Shown in pieces: positions 33,245-44,680 of a stretch of DNA of 64,000 nucleotides. The stretch is from Cervus elaphus (lineage: Eukaryota > Chordata > Mammalia > Artiodactyla > Cervidae). A program made the position numbers and the translations under genes. The stretch is taken from positions 29,485,001-29,549,000 of the forward strand of contig NC_057843.1 of the NCBI RefSeq assembly GCF_910594005.1. The letters run 5' to 3'. Below the pieces are notes generated by a model. That model did no database searches and was not told where the DNA came from. It saw only the letters and a program-made list of their open reading frames with translations. Each line of letters opens with the position of its first letter. Position 1 is the first letter of the stretch.

Positions 33245-33796
33245 GGGCTTCCCAGTGTGGTGATAGTGGTAAAGAATCTGCCTGTCAATGCAGGAGACTC
33301 AAAAGACAGGGTTCCATTCCTGGGTTGGGAATATCCCCTGCAGTAGGAAATGGCAACCCACTGCAGTGTTCTTGTCTGGGAAATCCCATGAACGGAGGAA
33401 TCTGGACGCTACAGTCCTGTGCTGTGTTCAGTTGCTCAGTCATGTCTGACTCTTTGCAACCCCATGGACTGTAGCCTGCCAGGCTCCTCTGTCCATGCAG
33501 ATTCTCCAGACAAGAATTCTGGAGTGGGTTGCCATGCCCTCCTCCAGGGGATCGTCCCAACCCAGAGATTTTACCCAGGTCTCCTGCATGGCAGGCGGAT
33601 TCTTTACTGTCTGAGCCACCGGGGAAGCCCGGGAATATTGGAGGGGGTAGCCTGTCCCTTCTTTGGGGGAACTTTCCAACCCAGGAATTGAACCAGGGTC
33701 TCTTGCATTGCAGCAGATTCTTTACCAACCGAGCTACCACGGAAGCCCGGGCTACAGTCCATGGAGTCACAAAGAGTTGGACATGACTGAGCACAG
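33245..33796 (+). mobile_element. Bov-tA SINE split by a later insertion
   Basis: Plus-strand Bov-tA occupies 33245-33417 (head 'gggcttcccagtgtggtgat' through 'cgctacagtcc') and resumes at 33751-33796 ('gctacagtccatggagtcac' to 'gactgagcac'). The break is filled by an antisense SINE, and the repeated 10-mer gctacagtcc marks its target-site duplication. Confidence 0.92.
33418..33750 (-). mobile_element. Double-headed Bov-tA SINE, antisense, nested
   Basis: Flanked by gctacagtcc at 33408-33417 and 33751-33760. Read on the minus strand it contains a tRNA-like head plus a short spacer (33750-33632), and then a second complete head with a full Bov-A body (33631-33418). Both heads begin with cccgggcttcc-type sequence. 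A single duplication around the pair suggests that the dimer moved as one unit. It may represent a dimeric Bov-tA subfamily rather than a one-off. Confidence 0.85.
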
Positions 33797-34219
33797 GAGG
33801 GCACTTTAAAATTATCCAATAAATCACAATGACTATTCACATAAAGTTTAATAAAGATGCATCATATTGTTAACAGTAGTTTCCTCTATGATGGTACTAG
33901 AGTGAATCTAACATCGTATGTTACACATTTTTGCATTACTCTAATTTTATTATGAAAAGCAAATATTGATCTTATTATCAAAGCAAAAAAGAATTTAATG
34001 AAACAATTCTCTACTAAATTTTTTGCTTTACTAGCTTTGTAACTTGGGTGAATGACACTTCACCCTGCCTTCCCCAAAGTTGGCATCTTGTATAACTACA
34101 ATACAATGTCAAAACCAGAAGACTGATATTAGTCCAATCTACAGACCCTATTTGGACTTCACTGGCTATATATGGATTTATTTGTGTTTGAGGTAATTAT
34201 ATGTGTAGTGTCATGAAAA
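33797..34219. other. Unassigned AT-rich DNA
   Basis: No gene or named repeat recognised. Confidence 0.5.
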
Positions 34220-34975
34220 TGTATTTTTTAATTAGTTTTTTAAATTGAAGAATAATTGCTTTACAGAATTGTGTTGGTTTCTGCCAAACATCAACATGAA
34301 TAAGCCATAGATATACATACGTTCCCTCCCTCTTGAATCTCCCTCCCATCTTCCTTCCCTTCCCACCCCTCTAGGTTGTTACAGAGCCCCAGTTTCAGTT
34401 CCCTGAGTATATAAAAAATTCCCATTGGCTATTTATTTTACATATGGTGATACAACTTTCCATGTTTCTCTCTGCATATATCCCACTCTCTCCTTCCTTC
34501 CCCTTCTCCCCTGCCCCATGTCCATAAGTCTGTTCTCTATGTCTGTGTCTCCATTACTACCCTGCAAATAATTTCATCAGTACCATCTTTCTAGATCCCA
34601 TTTATATGTGTTGGTATACAATATTTGTTTTTCTCTTTCTAACTTACTTCACTCTCTATAATAGGCCCTAGGTTCATCCACATCATTAGAACTAACTCAA
34701 ATGCATTCCTTTTTATGGCCGAGTAATATTCCACTGTGTATATGAGCCACAGCTTCTTTATCCATTCATCTGTAGATGGACATTTAGGTTGTTTTCACAT
34801 TCTAGCTATTGTTAATAGTGCTGCAATGAATGTTGGGGTACATGTATCTTTTTCAATTTTGATTTCCTCAGGGTATATGCATACCAGTAGGATCGCTGGG
34901 TCTTATGGTGGTTTTATCCCTAGGTTTTAAAGGAATCTCCATACTGTCATCCATAGTGGCTGTATTTTTTAATTA
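34220..34975 (-). mobile_element. 5'-truncated L1 with perfect 15-bp target-site duplication
   Basis: tgtattttttaatta occurs at 34220-34234 and 34961-34975. The 726-bp insert is the reverse complement of the L1 3' UTR and the last part of ORF2: 'ggttgttacagagccccag', 'gagtaatattccactgtg', 'gttaatagtgctgcaatgaa', 'catccatagtggctg'. The perfect duplication and low divergence mark it as one of the younger L1 insertions here. Confidence 0.95.
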
Positions 34976-35208
34976 AAAAATTAACCAAATTTGTAATTGA
35001 GGCTTATGCAAAAACTAATTTATTATTTCCCTCACATCACATCTTCTATAAGAGTTCTATTTCCAATAATGAAGTATCTCATAGCAGTTCTAACTTTCAG
35101 GTGAGAACAACTGGAGAAGTTATATGAAATTTAAAATACATACTTTTTAAACATAAAAAAAAAATCCTACCAAAACAGCCAGGATTTGAAGGTCCATGAT
35201 CCTGTACA
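34976..35208. other. Unassigned AT-rich DNA
   Basis: No gene or named repeat recognised. Confidence 0.5.
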
Positions 35209-35414
35209 GGGCTCCCTTGATGACTCAAGTGATAAATAATCCACCTGCCAATGGAGGGGATACAGGAGATGTAGGTTCAAACCCTCAGTGGGAAAGATCC
35301 CCTGGAGGAGGAAATGGCAACCACTGCAGTGTTCTTGCCTTGAAAATCCCATGGACACAGGAGCATGACAGGCTGCAGTCCATAGAGTTGGAAACAGTCA
35401 GACACAACTGAGTA
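35209..35414 (+). mobile_element. Bov-tA SINE
   Basis: Diverged tRNA-like head ('gggctcccttgatgactcaag') with a Bov-A part ending 'gtcagacacaactgagtatg'. Confidence 0.9.
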
Positions 35415-35999
35415 TGCACCAGCCTCAGCCTTTGTCCACTTCCTTCTTAAATATGACTGAAGTAGGCAAGGGAAACAGATTGAAGTAGGGTTGGTATTTT
35501 AGGCAACTTTTCCTCCTTGACTTATAAAATGATGAGCTGAGAGCCAAAGAAGCTAAACACAGAACATCTCTTAAGAGTCAGAGATATTGATCAGAGTATC
35601 CAGTCTTCTCTCAGAATCTGGAAGACAAAATTTGAAATTCAAAGCTATGAAGGTAGCCAGGAATTAAGGTTTCAAGCTGTTCAGAAAACAGAAGTACCAA
35701 GGAAGCAAATGGAGTTTTTACTAGTCTCAAGGTGATACAGAGACAGAATTTGACTTCAGGTTCTGCTAAGGGAGAGGTCACTGTTGAACACCCTGGGCTT
35801 TCAGTCAGGACACTGTTCCTTTAGCAGAAAGGTCAAATAAGCCAAGACTGAAACACTGAAATCCAGTCTTGAAATAACTCTTTTGATCAGACAAAGGTGA
35901 TGTGCCCTATTCTACCTGCTTGACAGAAGTTACAGATGCATCCAGATTCTCTACAACTTTTAATATTCAGTGTTGACATTCGAACAAAAATAAACAGAT
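35415..35999. other. Unassigned DNA upstream of an L1 relic
   Basis: No gene recognised. May include the decayed 5' part of the L1/HAL1 relic that follows. Confidence 0.45.
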
Positions 36000-37150
36000 A
36001 TGCCATGAAACAAAATCAAATGAAGCTAAGAGTAAAAACAGCCAATAAAAATGGGCCCACAGATGAGCAAGCAGACAGTTTAAAATAACTATGACTAATA
36101 TATTCAGAAAAATAAAAGACAGGATCATTTAAACAGTGAAATTTATAAAGGAAATCAAATGGAAGTTCCAGAAGCGAAACCTCAGAAACAAATGAAAAGT
36201 CAGAAGATACTAACAAGAGGTTGGACACAGCTCCTCCTTATTAAAATGTATAAAAACTTAAGCACTAGGAAGAAAAATAATGACTGATACAGACATATAT
36301 AAGACATCTGAAGAGGTAATGTCTGAGAACTTTTCCAAACTGATGGAAAGATAGCAAACCTTAGATTCAAGATGCATTTTATGCCTTAAGCAGGATCAAT
36401 GCAAAGAAAAATGTATTAGATACAATCTAGAAAAACTGATGAAAACCAAAGGGAAAAATCTTGATTTCAACCAATAAAAAGATAAATTATCTGCCTAGAA
36501 GCAACAACAATAAGTGTGACATTTCAACAGCAAAGATGGAAGCCAAAATGTAATAAATCTTTATAAAGCTGAAGGAAGAAAATACTCTACCTAGAATTCT
36601 ACATCTAGCAAAAATTTCTTTTAAGAGAGAAGGAAAAGTAAAAACAAACTGAAAGAAACTTTCAAAAACTCTTGCTGGTAGTCCCATACTGAAATAAATA
36701 CTTTAAGAGAGAAGACATATAGAAAGTGAAATACAGAAAATAAAGGAGAGCAACAGAAAGAATAAATAGTTGAGTAGAATTTTTTAAAATATGTAACATA
36801 TAAATAAAAATCTTTGGGATTTAAAATATGAGAAGAATAAAAATACTTGAATATACAGAAAAGAATGGGTAAATATGATTAAAGTATCTAAAGACCCATT
36901 GTTTAGAATGGAATAAGATTACTAATTCTAGATTGCCATACATCTAGGGCACATAATGAAATCTGTCAGAAAATCACTTTACAAAGGAAAAAAGAATATT
37001 TAACCAGAAAGTTAAGAAAGAGGGAAATGGGATAATAAAATATTTAATTAATCCAAATGAAGGCAGGAAGGAATGAAAAAGAATACGATAGGTAGAAAAA
37101 AAAAAATGAAGCTAGATGACAGATTCAAGCCCTAAATAAATGGACTCAAT
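36000..37150 (+). mobile_element. Old L1 or HAL1 ORF1-region relic
   Basis: The A-rich sense strand carries blocks in the order of L1 ORF1: 'gaagaggtaatgtctgagaacttttccaaa', 'cagcaaagatggaagcc', 'ctgaaggaagaaaatactctacctagaattctacatctagcaaaa' and 'gagagaaggaaaag'. Frames are interrupted throughout. I see no ORF2 sequence following it, which would favour HAL1, an L1 derivative with ORF1 only. The family is uncertain. Confidence 0.6.
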
Positions 37151-37734
37151 TCTAATGATAAAATTGTGAGACTACATATAAAAACACCAATTTCATGTCA
37201 TTAGTTCTGCTTTTTTAATTCTTTTAGCATAGGGTTTCAAACTTGAATTTCCCTTTCTTTCTAATTTTCAAGAGAATACCCTCTCATCTCTTTGGTCTCT
37301 CTGGGATTTCCTATGCTAGGTGAAATCTTCTAATCTGTGAGACAGGACAGGGAAACGAGAGAACATCATTTGCAGCTGTCTATGACACTTGCTGAACTCA
37401 CATGGAAAAAGTCACTTTACCTCGTTAGACTTCCATTCATTCCTTCATCTGGAAAGAAATCTGCTGGAGTCAATTTTCTTCTAGACTTTTTTAGTACTAG
37501 GGTCTTTTTAATTGACTCTGTACCTATAACATGGGGCTAAGGTTTATCACAATCTCTCATATTTTCAAAGCAGTATGAATGTAGTTAGCAAGAAGGACCA
37601 GGAAACCTTAATTTGTACATATTCCACTCTGACCATTTATTTTGCTTCTTCAATACCAAGACGAACTGTGTGGCAGGAATATGATACAACGGTGAAAGTG
37701 CTGTGGTGAAGAGATCAGTGGATTAGGCTGAGGA
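37151..37734. other. Unassigned DNA
   Basis: No gene or named repeat recognised. Confidence 0.5.
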
Positions 37735-37905
37735 AGGAGGTTCTAGACCTGACTCTGCTGTTAATTAGCCATGTGTTCAGGGAAGTCACTTAAATTCTTA
37801 GGCTATTATGTAAAACTGGAGTGGACACTATTGCTATCTTCATGCTTTGGGACAATGTTACATGTAGAAATGCTCAATGGAGAATTTGTGCTCTTCAATA
37901 ACTAA
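37735..37905 (+). repeat. MIR relic
   Basis: 'ggttctagacctgactctgctg', 'agccatgtgttcagggaagtcacttaa' and 'tgtaaaactggagtgg' are sense MIR blocks in order. Confidence 0.65.
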
Positions 37906-37989
37906 GTTCCTTTAGCTGGTCTCCTATTGAGTCACCTTTTAGTATCTAAAAGTCTATTAACAACAGTATTTTCATTCAGTGACCTTGGC

Positions 37990-38205
37990 TCTGATGTCAT
38001 ACGGTAGGCAATGGAAATAGGATAGGAAAGGACAGATTCAATACTCTCCTAGCTCTGTAATTTTAGACAATTCATTTGATTTTGTCTCACCTGGAAAGTG
38101 GGGATAATAATATTTGCTTTCTAGACCAAGAATAATAATGAATTAGAAAGTGCTACATAAACTGTAAAGCATTTTATGGACATAAAGTGTTATTAGAATT
38201 GAAGT
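37990..38205 (+). repeat. MIR-family relic
   Basis: 'ttttagacaattcatttg', 'tctcacctggaaagtggggataataata', and 'gtgctacataaactgtaaagc' match a sense MIR, probably of the MIR3 type because of the 'aaactgtaaagc' ending. Confidence 0.65.
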
Positions 38206-38488
38206 TTTTTGTAAGTAAACTCTAATCAAGTCTACAAATGTGATTTGAGCAAATAACAGTTAACTAGTGGCAAGAACGAATAATGATTTTTGTTCATCAA
38301 TGACTGTTTCAGCATCTTGATTCTGCCAATGAGATATGACAGATCAAGATGGTGGCTAAAGGTTCCTTTACTCTTTTGCCTCCAATATCTCCATCCTTGA
38401 AAAGAGTTCAGAGCAAATATTTATTCATTTTCCTCCTCAAGCAGTTGGGGCTCCACCCCATATTATATTGCTCTTTGTGTTCCACGAC

Positions 38489-38519
38489 TTGCTTTTTTTA
38501 AAAAAAAAAAAAAAAGCAA
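38489..38519. repeat. Perfect A/T foldback
   Basis: ttgcttttttt is followed after a few A bases by aaaaaaagcaa, giving an 11-bp perfect stem with a short loop of A. Confidence 0.9.
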
Positions 38520-38879
38520 CATGTCTTGCAGATCATTAAAGAGCAGTAAATAAAAGCTTACTTTATTCTGTTCAATTGTATATTCTGTAGAATAAAAATG
38601 CCATTAATATTATTAAAGATACTTCAATTAATTGACAGATAAATTGCTTTAGGTTCTGCATAATTAAGTGGGAGCATTTGTGTAGGAGAGATTTCTAAGA
38701 ATACAACTGCTCAGGCAAGTATTATTACAGGTAATTTGGTAAATATTGCCAAATTACCTTCCAAAGGCAGAGTTTAGGTTTTACAGATTGCACTCCCATC
38801 AACAAAACATGAAATGCTTCCCCCCTCCTGCCGCCACACCCTCATCAGCACTGCATATTATCAATATTTAAATTTTGGC

Positions 38880-39472
38880 TTTTTTGGGCTCCAAAATCAC
38901 TGCAGATGGTAATTGCAGCCATGAAATTAAAAGACACTTGCTCCTTGGAAGGAAAGTTATGACCAACCTAGACAGCATATTAAAAAGCAGAGACATCACT
39001 TTGTCAACAAAGGTCTGTCTAGTCAAGGCTATGGTTTTTCCAGTGGTCATGTATGGATGTGAGAGTTGGACTGTGAAGAAAGCTGAGCACCAAAGGATTG
39101 ATGCTTTTGAACTGTGGTGTTGGAGAAGACTCTTGAGAGTCCCTTGGACTGCAAGGAGATCCAACCAGTCCATCCTAAAGGAGATCATTCCTGGGTGTTC
39201 ATTGGAAGGATTGATGTTGAAGCTGAAACTCCAGTACTTGGGACACCTGATGCGAAGAGCTGACTCCTTTGAAAAGACTCTGATGCTGGGAAAGATCGAG
39301 GGCAGGAGGAGAAGGGGACGACAGAGGATGAGATGGTTGGATGGCATCACCGACTCAATGGACATGGGTTTGGGTGGACTCCGGGAGTTTGTGATGGACA
39401 GGGAGGCCTGGCGTGCTGTGGTTCATGGGGTTGCAAAGAGCCAGACATGACTGAGCGACTGAACTGAACTGA
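38880..39472 (+). mobile_element. BovB (RTE) LINE 3' portion, ART2A-type
   Basis: About 590 bp of the BovB 3' end, from 'gggctccaaaatcactgcag' to the characteristic 'gaactgaactgaa' terminus, with few substitutions. It lies within the old antisense L1. I could not see a clear target-site duplication. Confidence 0.93.
38896..39450 (+). pseudogene. BovB reverse transcriptase C-terminal fragment
   Basis: An open frame of about 185 codons of genuine BovB sequence gives the C-terminal part of the RTE-type reverse transcriptase, with segments such as KVMTNLDSILKSRDI, MVFPVVMYGCESWTVKKAE and RMRWLDGITDSMDMG. It stops just before the 3' terminus. The endonuclease, the palm with the catalytic aspartates and the promoter region are absent, so it cannot be an active retrotransposase. 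The intact frame most likely reflects youth of the copy, not selection. The first four codons of the longer open frame (from 38875) come from flanking DNA. Confidence 0.9.
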
Positions 39473-39850
39473 AATAATAGATGGGAAAATAACCCATTGG
39501 TTAGTAATGAGGTGGAGTATATTTTTATATATGCCTTGAATATATCCTTGCATTTCTTCTGTAAATTGTCTCCTTATAGCCTTCATCCATTTTCTATTGG
39601 TTTATATGTCTCACTGATTCATATCATCTATATTTTCTGGATCTTCATCCCTTGTCCTTTATATATGCTACAAATATTTTTCCAATCTGCTACAGTATTT
39701 TAATTTATTAAAGATATTACTTGCCATTACAAGTTTTAATTATTCATTATTTTTGTTCTTTAAAATATCTAGAAAATGTTCTCTCTTGTGCTTTTCTAGT
39801 GCTTTTATTGTTATATTGTTTTTTTGACAATCTGGAATTTATTTCAGGGT

Positions 39851-40001
39851 ACAATAGGAATTTGGAAAAGGAAATTGCAACCTACTCCAGTATTCTTGCC
39901 TGGAAAACCCCATGGACAGAGGTGTTTGGTGAGCTACAGTCCATGGGGTTGCAAAGAGTCAGACACAACTTAGCGACTAAACAACAATAACAATAGGAAT
40001 T
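39851..40001 (+). mobile_element. Bov-A SINE with perfect 12-bp target-site duplication
   Basis: acaataggaatt occurs at 39851-39862 and 39990-40001. The insert (39863-39989) starts at 'tggaaaaggaaattgcaacc', lacks the tRNA head and ends with an (aaca/ataa)n tail. It lies in antisense L1. Confidence 0.93.
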
Positions 40002-40897
40002 AGGAGTATTCATTAATTTCCCCCTAGATAAATGGCCAATAAATACCAGATTATATCAGCATGATTTTCTTTAATGATTTAGTTTCTGGAATATAGCACT
40101 TTTAATATTAATTTTCACTGATACATGGAAATAGACCTGTATCCATCAGCAGAACTCTCTATTCTATTTAACTGATCTAATTGTACAGTCTTGCATTATA
40201 ATGCCATTTTAATTATCTATCTTTTCCTCTTGAGACTTGGAAAAAATGTTTTTCTAAATTAAATATTTTATCTATTTATTTAGGCAATTCAAAAATTTTT
40301 ACTTTAATCTATCAATTTTGTGAAAATATAATGGATTTCCTGATGTTGAACTATCCTTGCATTTCTGAGAAAATCCTCTTTCATTTTGTTTTCATACAAT
40401 GATGGGTTGAATTTTCTTATTCTTTAAGATTTTTTTCCTCTATGTACCTGAGTGAGATTGGCCTCTAGTTGAAGTGTACCTTCTCAAGTCTTTCTATGTT
40501 TCCCTAAATGTCCTTACACATTTAATATAAGATTTATACTAGCTTTTTGTATTGAGCTGAGAAGCTTTCCATCTTCTTCTATGATCTGAGAACATTTATA
40601 GTATATAAGAATTATCTGTCCTTTGAAAGTTATAGACTTTACCCATTACTTTGCCTGAGCTAACTGTAATTTTAGAGACAGTTTTTATTTCTTCAGTGAT
40701 TATGGTTACATTTTTAGCTGCTATATTTAAAGATATTTGCTTGGTTTTAAGCTTTTTTATGTTTTGTATGTAAACGTTTCTTAAGATTTGTTGCTTTCAT
40801 TGCTTCACTAGCTAATATATCTTGGCAAATAGCACACTATGACCTTGGCACTTGCTCCATCCATCATGTCACAAAAAGCAGATTCACTGCAAATAAA

Positions 40898-40957
40898 TAC
40901 AATTCAAAACTCAAACTTTTGATTACATACAATTCAAAACTCAAACTTCTGATTACA
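40898..40957. repeat. 30-bp tandem duplication
   Basis: The unit 'tacaattcaaaactcaaac' plus 'ttttgattaca' is repeated immediately with one difference (ttt to ttc). Confidence 0.9.
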
Positions 40958-41169
40958 TTTTATGTTTGGCAGGAACTCTTTATTTTTCCTCTTATAGTAT
41001 CTAATACATATATTTTTCAATGTATATTTAAGACAGAGACTGAAATGTTGCTGACCAAAATCGAGGCTTTCAGATCACCCAGTTTAAGTAAGCTGCCTTA
41101 TCTCAAAGCAGTGACTATCAGGAATGAGAAGCTATAGACAAATATTTAATTACTTGAAAATAATTTCGT

Positions 41170-41595
41170 GCTTCATCCTTCCTGTTTTTTAATCACAGAT
41201 GCAATGGATAGTAGTGACAAAGTAGAAAATACTAAGAAATGCAAAAGGAAAAAAATAAGTTAATGTACCCCAAATCCATGACCCAGAGGAAAATGATTTG
41301 CTGTATAATCTGCCAGAAATTTTATGCACATTTGCCCACAAATATACCAGAAAAAAGTGTCCATTTTATACATATAAGTGGGTATATGTAACCTGCATTT
41401 TTCACTTACCATGGTAAACAGTTTTCCACATCAGTAAATACAGATCTGGCTTACGTTGGCCACATGGTATTCTGTTGTGTGAGTCATTACAATTTAGTCA
41501 TGCCCCTATTAATACACATTTATATTATTTTTAATTTTTCACTACTTTAAACAAGCTGTGACAAAAATAATTTGAAACACTCTATCTTGACTATT
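41170..41595 (-). mobile_element. Old L1-type 3' segment, antisense
   Basis: 'gcatttttcacttaccatggtaaacag', 'ccacatggtattctgttg', 'catgcccctattaatacacatt' and 'actactttaaacaagctgtgac' parallel the reverse complement of old L1 3' ends ('catagtattccattg', 'cccctattgatgg', 'ataaacaatgctgc'). Very diverged. Confidence 0.5.
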
Positions 41596-41959
41596 TGGTG
41601 CTAATTATATAATGAATCTGTCTGAAAGAGGGTACTCTCAGGCTGTGAAGAGCTGCGAGTCTTGAAGTCAGCTGACGTCATTCACTTAATCTTTTATGAT
41701 CTACTCCTTACATCTAGAACTTTAAGATGAGCTTGAAGTTGGGCAGGCTTGTGCTCTGTCCTACTCCTCCAGTTCACCCTCCTACATTCTTTTATTGCAT
41801 CTGGCATCCTCTGGCCTTATTTTTATATCTCCTTTGTCGGATTGTTAATTTAGAGTAAAAAAAGAATTAAAGCAAGAATTTGGCATACTTAGAGCATTAG
41901 CAAGCAAATAATCAAGTGCTTTCCTTGTGGGGATACTAAGGTGAATAATGTGGCAGGGA
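41596..41959. other. Unassigned DNA
   Basis: No gene or named repeat recognised. Confidence 0.5.
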
Positions 41960-42140
41960 GCTAATATTTCTTGAGTATTTTGTGCCAGATTTTTAATATG
42001 CATTATTTTACTCAGCCTTCATAGTACCTCTTCAAAGGTGGTATTGCAGATGAGCAAACTGAGGTACAGAGAGGTTCAGTAGCACAAACAAGATCAAACT
42101 GAGTAAGTGACAGTCAGGTTTGGATGCAGGGAACCTCCTT
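41960..42140 (-). repeat. MIR relic, antisense
   Basis: 'tcttgagtattttgtgccag', 'ttactcagccttcatagtacc', 'gcagatgagcaaactgaggtacagagaggttcagtagc' and 'gtgacagtcaggtttggatgc' are clear reverse-complement MIR blocks. One of the best preserved MIR copies here. Confidence 0.75.
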
Positions 42141-43034
42141 GATATGGATAAAGCACAGTTCTTGCCCTCAAGAAATCAACAAAATGGTGCCATACCCTGG
42201 AAGTTGTGGGCTAATTGTAACTCATGAGCACGTGTACGTTGGTACCTTGGCTATTTACCCTTTTCTAGTTTTGAGGAGGAAAGTCAGCTAGTTCTTTGCA
42301 ACAAAGAAATGCTATACTTAAGCAGGACCTCAACTGAAATGATTACAATGAAAATACCTTACGCATGAACAAAACAGGCGTGCATGAAAACCGCATGCTG
42401 TAGCAGGCAATGCATTCCTGGGAGATGGGCTTTTTCAAGAATTATAAACACAATTTTAAAAAATAAGCCAAGCACATGTGGTCACCAAATATTCAATGGT
42501 GAGAGTAAGAACAACAAAAAAAGTTTAAGCTCAACTCATCTTCCTCTATGGTTTGAAAGGACCAGGGCTAATCAGTAACCTTAAGGTTGTTTAAAAAGGT
42601 CAGTTCATTTTAGTAAGTTGGAAGCATACTTAGTGCATGATGATATTTTCCTTTCAGCAATCATGCCTCAGATAATGTGCTTAAGTACTTAAAAAAAAAA
42701 ATCAAGACCCTTAGTTCAGATACCCCTGGATGGGCTTGCTCTCCAGAAAGTCAGAGGCACTCTGTGCTGAGCCCTGCTAGGAAAGGAATGTCTTCAGGCT
42801 TTTTCTCCACACTTCTGTTTCTTACTTGAAGGAAATGGCAGTATTTAGCTTGAAGAAGAGATGGCTTTCAAGTAAGATAATAGCCCATTCCAGTTCTTTT
42901 TAAAAAGCAAACAAACATGAAACTTTCTTTTAAGATTCTCCAGATCAGAAATAATACCACCAGTGTGAATTATAGTGAGCTTTTTTTCTTAGAAGAGAGA
43001 TAAACATATCAGAATCTATGATACAGTGGAGAGG
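42141..43034. other. Unassigned DNA
   Basis: No gene or named repeat recognised. Confidence 0.5.
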
Positions 43035-43280
43035 GTGCCAAAATCAGGGTGAGAAGTTTCAGTTTCACATCCTCTTAGGAAGCATATGAACTTGGACTAA
43101 TGTCTTAACCTGTCTGGACCTCATGTTGTTTATCCAGGCAGAGGGCAAAATATTTGCCCCACCTACCACTTAGGATTGCTAATGTCAGTGAAATGAAATA
43201 ATATGTGTGAAAACCATCTGTGAAATGTTGAATGCTCTATAAAATGTGTTATTATGTGATGGTGATATTATTAGCCTGAT
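43035..43280 (+). repeat. MIR relic
   Basis: 'aacttggactaatgtcttaacctgtctggacctcat', 'cacttaggattgctaatgtcagtgaaatgaaataatatg' and 'aaatgttgaatgctctataaaatg' fit a sense MIR. Confidence 0.65.
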
Positions 43281-44287
43281 ACAACTGGGTACTTGGTTAC
43301 AACTTGTTTTTGTTGTTTTAGTAACATTCCCATAGCAAATAGCTATAGTTTTGGAGCTCTGTGGGTTCAGGCTGGCATGTTATATGAACCTGTTGAAAAA
43401 TGATGGCTGATAACTGAAAAAAGGAATGCAAGCAATTTGGGGGCTGCTCACCTCCATCCTGAATTTATGGTTCCCACCCAGCTGGTGAGATTCTCTGAAG
43501 TTGTGACTCTTATGTGTCAACACATAAGAAAAGAAGGAAAGAAAGAGGGTTCCTCCAACTTAGAAACTCCGATTAACATTTAAAATTGACAAACATTCCC
43601 CTAAAAAAATACAAAGCAATAATAAGAACAAAGCTCATTTCAGTTGGCCTGTGATTTCCAGAGAACCAGGATGCAATTTCCAAGCAGGATATGTTTGGGG
43701 TGTGAGTGTGGGGTTGGAAAGGCCTCTTATCTCAGTCAGTGGGCCTGGAGATGTTAGCCCAACCAGGTTGGGGTCCCAGGCACAAGCAGAAGCACAGATT
43801 CTTAGGTCTGGTGCATGTTCTGTCTTCTTCCACACTCTCCACAGTCTACCAAAGGCTTCGCCAGAAACACTTGAAGCAGACTTTTTCCCTGAAGCTGTTT
43901 CTGAAATTCCACAGAGTCAGAATACAGCCTGGTCAGGCAGCAGGTGAGCTCCTGGGCTTGGGCCCAAGTAAGGTCCATATACTCAGAGAAGGGTGAGACT
44001 GATGTGGTCCCAGGCAACGTGGGCTTCATGCTGCATGTCTGGGACACATAAGCACTGCCTTCTTTGCTTTTAACTTACATTCTTAACCTTTTCTCCCTTG
44101 TCTTTCTTCCTCTTCCTGCCTCCCACCTGTTCCTTTTCTTACACATTTATGCTGTTCAGAGTCTTACTCCTTTTCTTTCCTCTTTTTATTTCTGTTATTT
44201 GGAGAATCCTAACGTTGACACAGCTAACTGCTTTCTGTTGCATTGTCCTCATCTGTGAAATGAGAACTGACTCTTCACTTTGTAGAA
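43281..44287. other. Unassigned DNA, no gene recognised
   Basis: 43.6-44.05 kb is less AT-rich and has overlapping frames of 81-98 codons on both strands without any domain. 44.1-44.2 kb is pyrimidine-rich. Confidence 0.5.
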
Positions 44288-44516
44288 GGTTGGTGGTGCT
44301 AGTGGTAAAGACCCCATCTGCCAGTGCAGGAGACGTAAAGACGTGGGTTCATGTAAAAGACCTCAAAGACGTCAGGAAGATCCCCTGGAGGAGGGCATGA
44401 CCACTCACTCCAGTATCCTTGCCTGGAGAATCCCATGGACAGAGGTGCTGGGTGGGTTACACTCCATAGGGTTGCACAGAGTCGAACATGACTGAAGCGA
44501 CTTAGCACGCACACAG
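44288..44516 (+). mobile_element. Bov-tA SINE with small internal duplication
   Basis: Head 'gtggtgctagtggtaaagacc' to tail 'cgacttagcacgcacacag'. The head contains two copies of an 'agacgt...aaaga' segment (around 44331 and 44368), so it is longer than usual. Confidence 0.85.
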
Positions 44517-44552
44517 GCAGGAGATTCTATACCTGATGGCTCCCTCCTCAAA

Positions 44553-44680
44553 TGGAGATGGAAATGGCAACCCACTCCAGAACTCTTGCTTGGAAAATTC
44601 CGTGGATGGAGGAGCCTGGTAGGCTACAGCCCATGGGATTGCAAAGAGTCAGACACGACTGAGCGACCTCACTGACTGAC
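44553..44680 (+). mobile_element. Bov-A SINE
   Basis: Begins at 'atggagatggaaatggcaac' and runs to 'cacgactgagcgacctc', with no tRNA head. It follows the previous Bov-tA in the same orientation after ~40 bp. Confidence 0.9.

Larger units (their letters stand above)
38450..40850 (-). mobile_element. Old L1M segment, antisense, split by BovB and Bov-A
   Basis: Outside the two insertions the sequence follows reverse-complement L1 from near its 3' end into ORF2: 'tattgccaaattaccttccaaagg', 'cactcccatcaac', 'ttctggatcttcatcccttgtc', 'caaatatttttccaatctgc', 'tatccttgcatttctgag' and 'gagattggcctctag'. It is riddled with substitutions and has no usable frame. The divergence indicates an insertion long before the ruminant radiation. 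Confidence 0.75.

Noticed and set aside
33285..33827. 180-codon open frame, minus strand
   Set aside because: It runs through three nested SINE pieces and encodes typical SINE-translation text, not a protein family.
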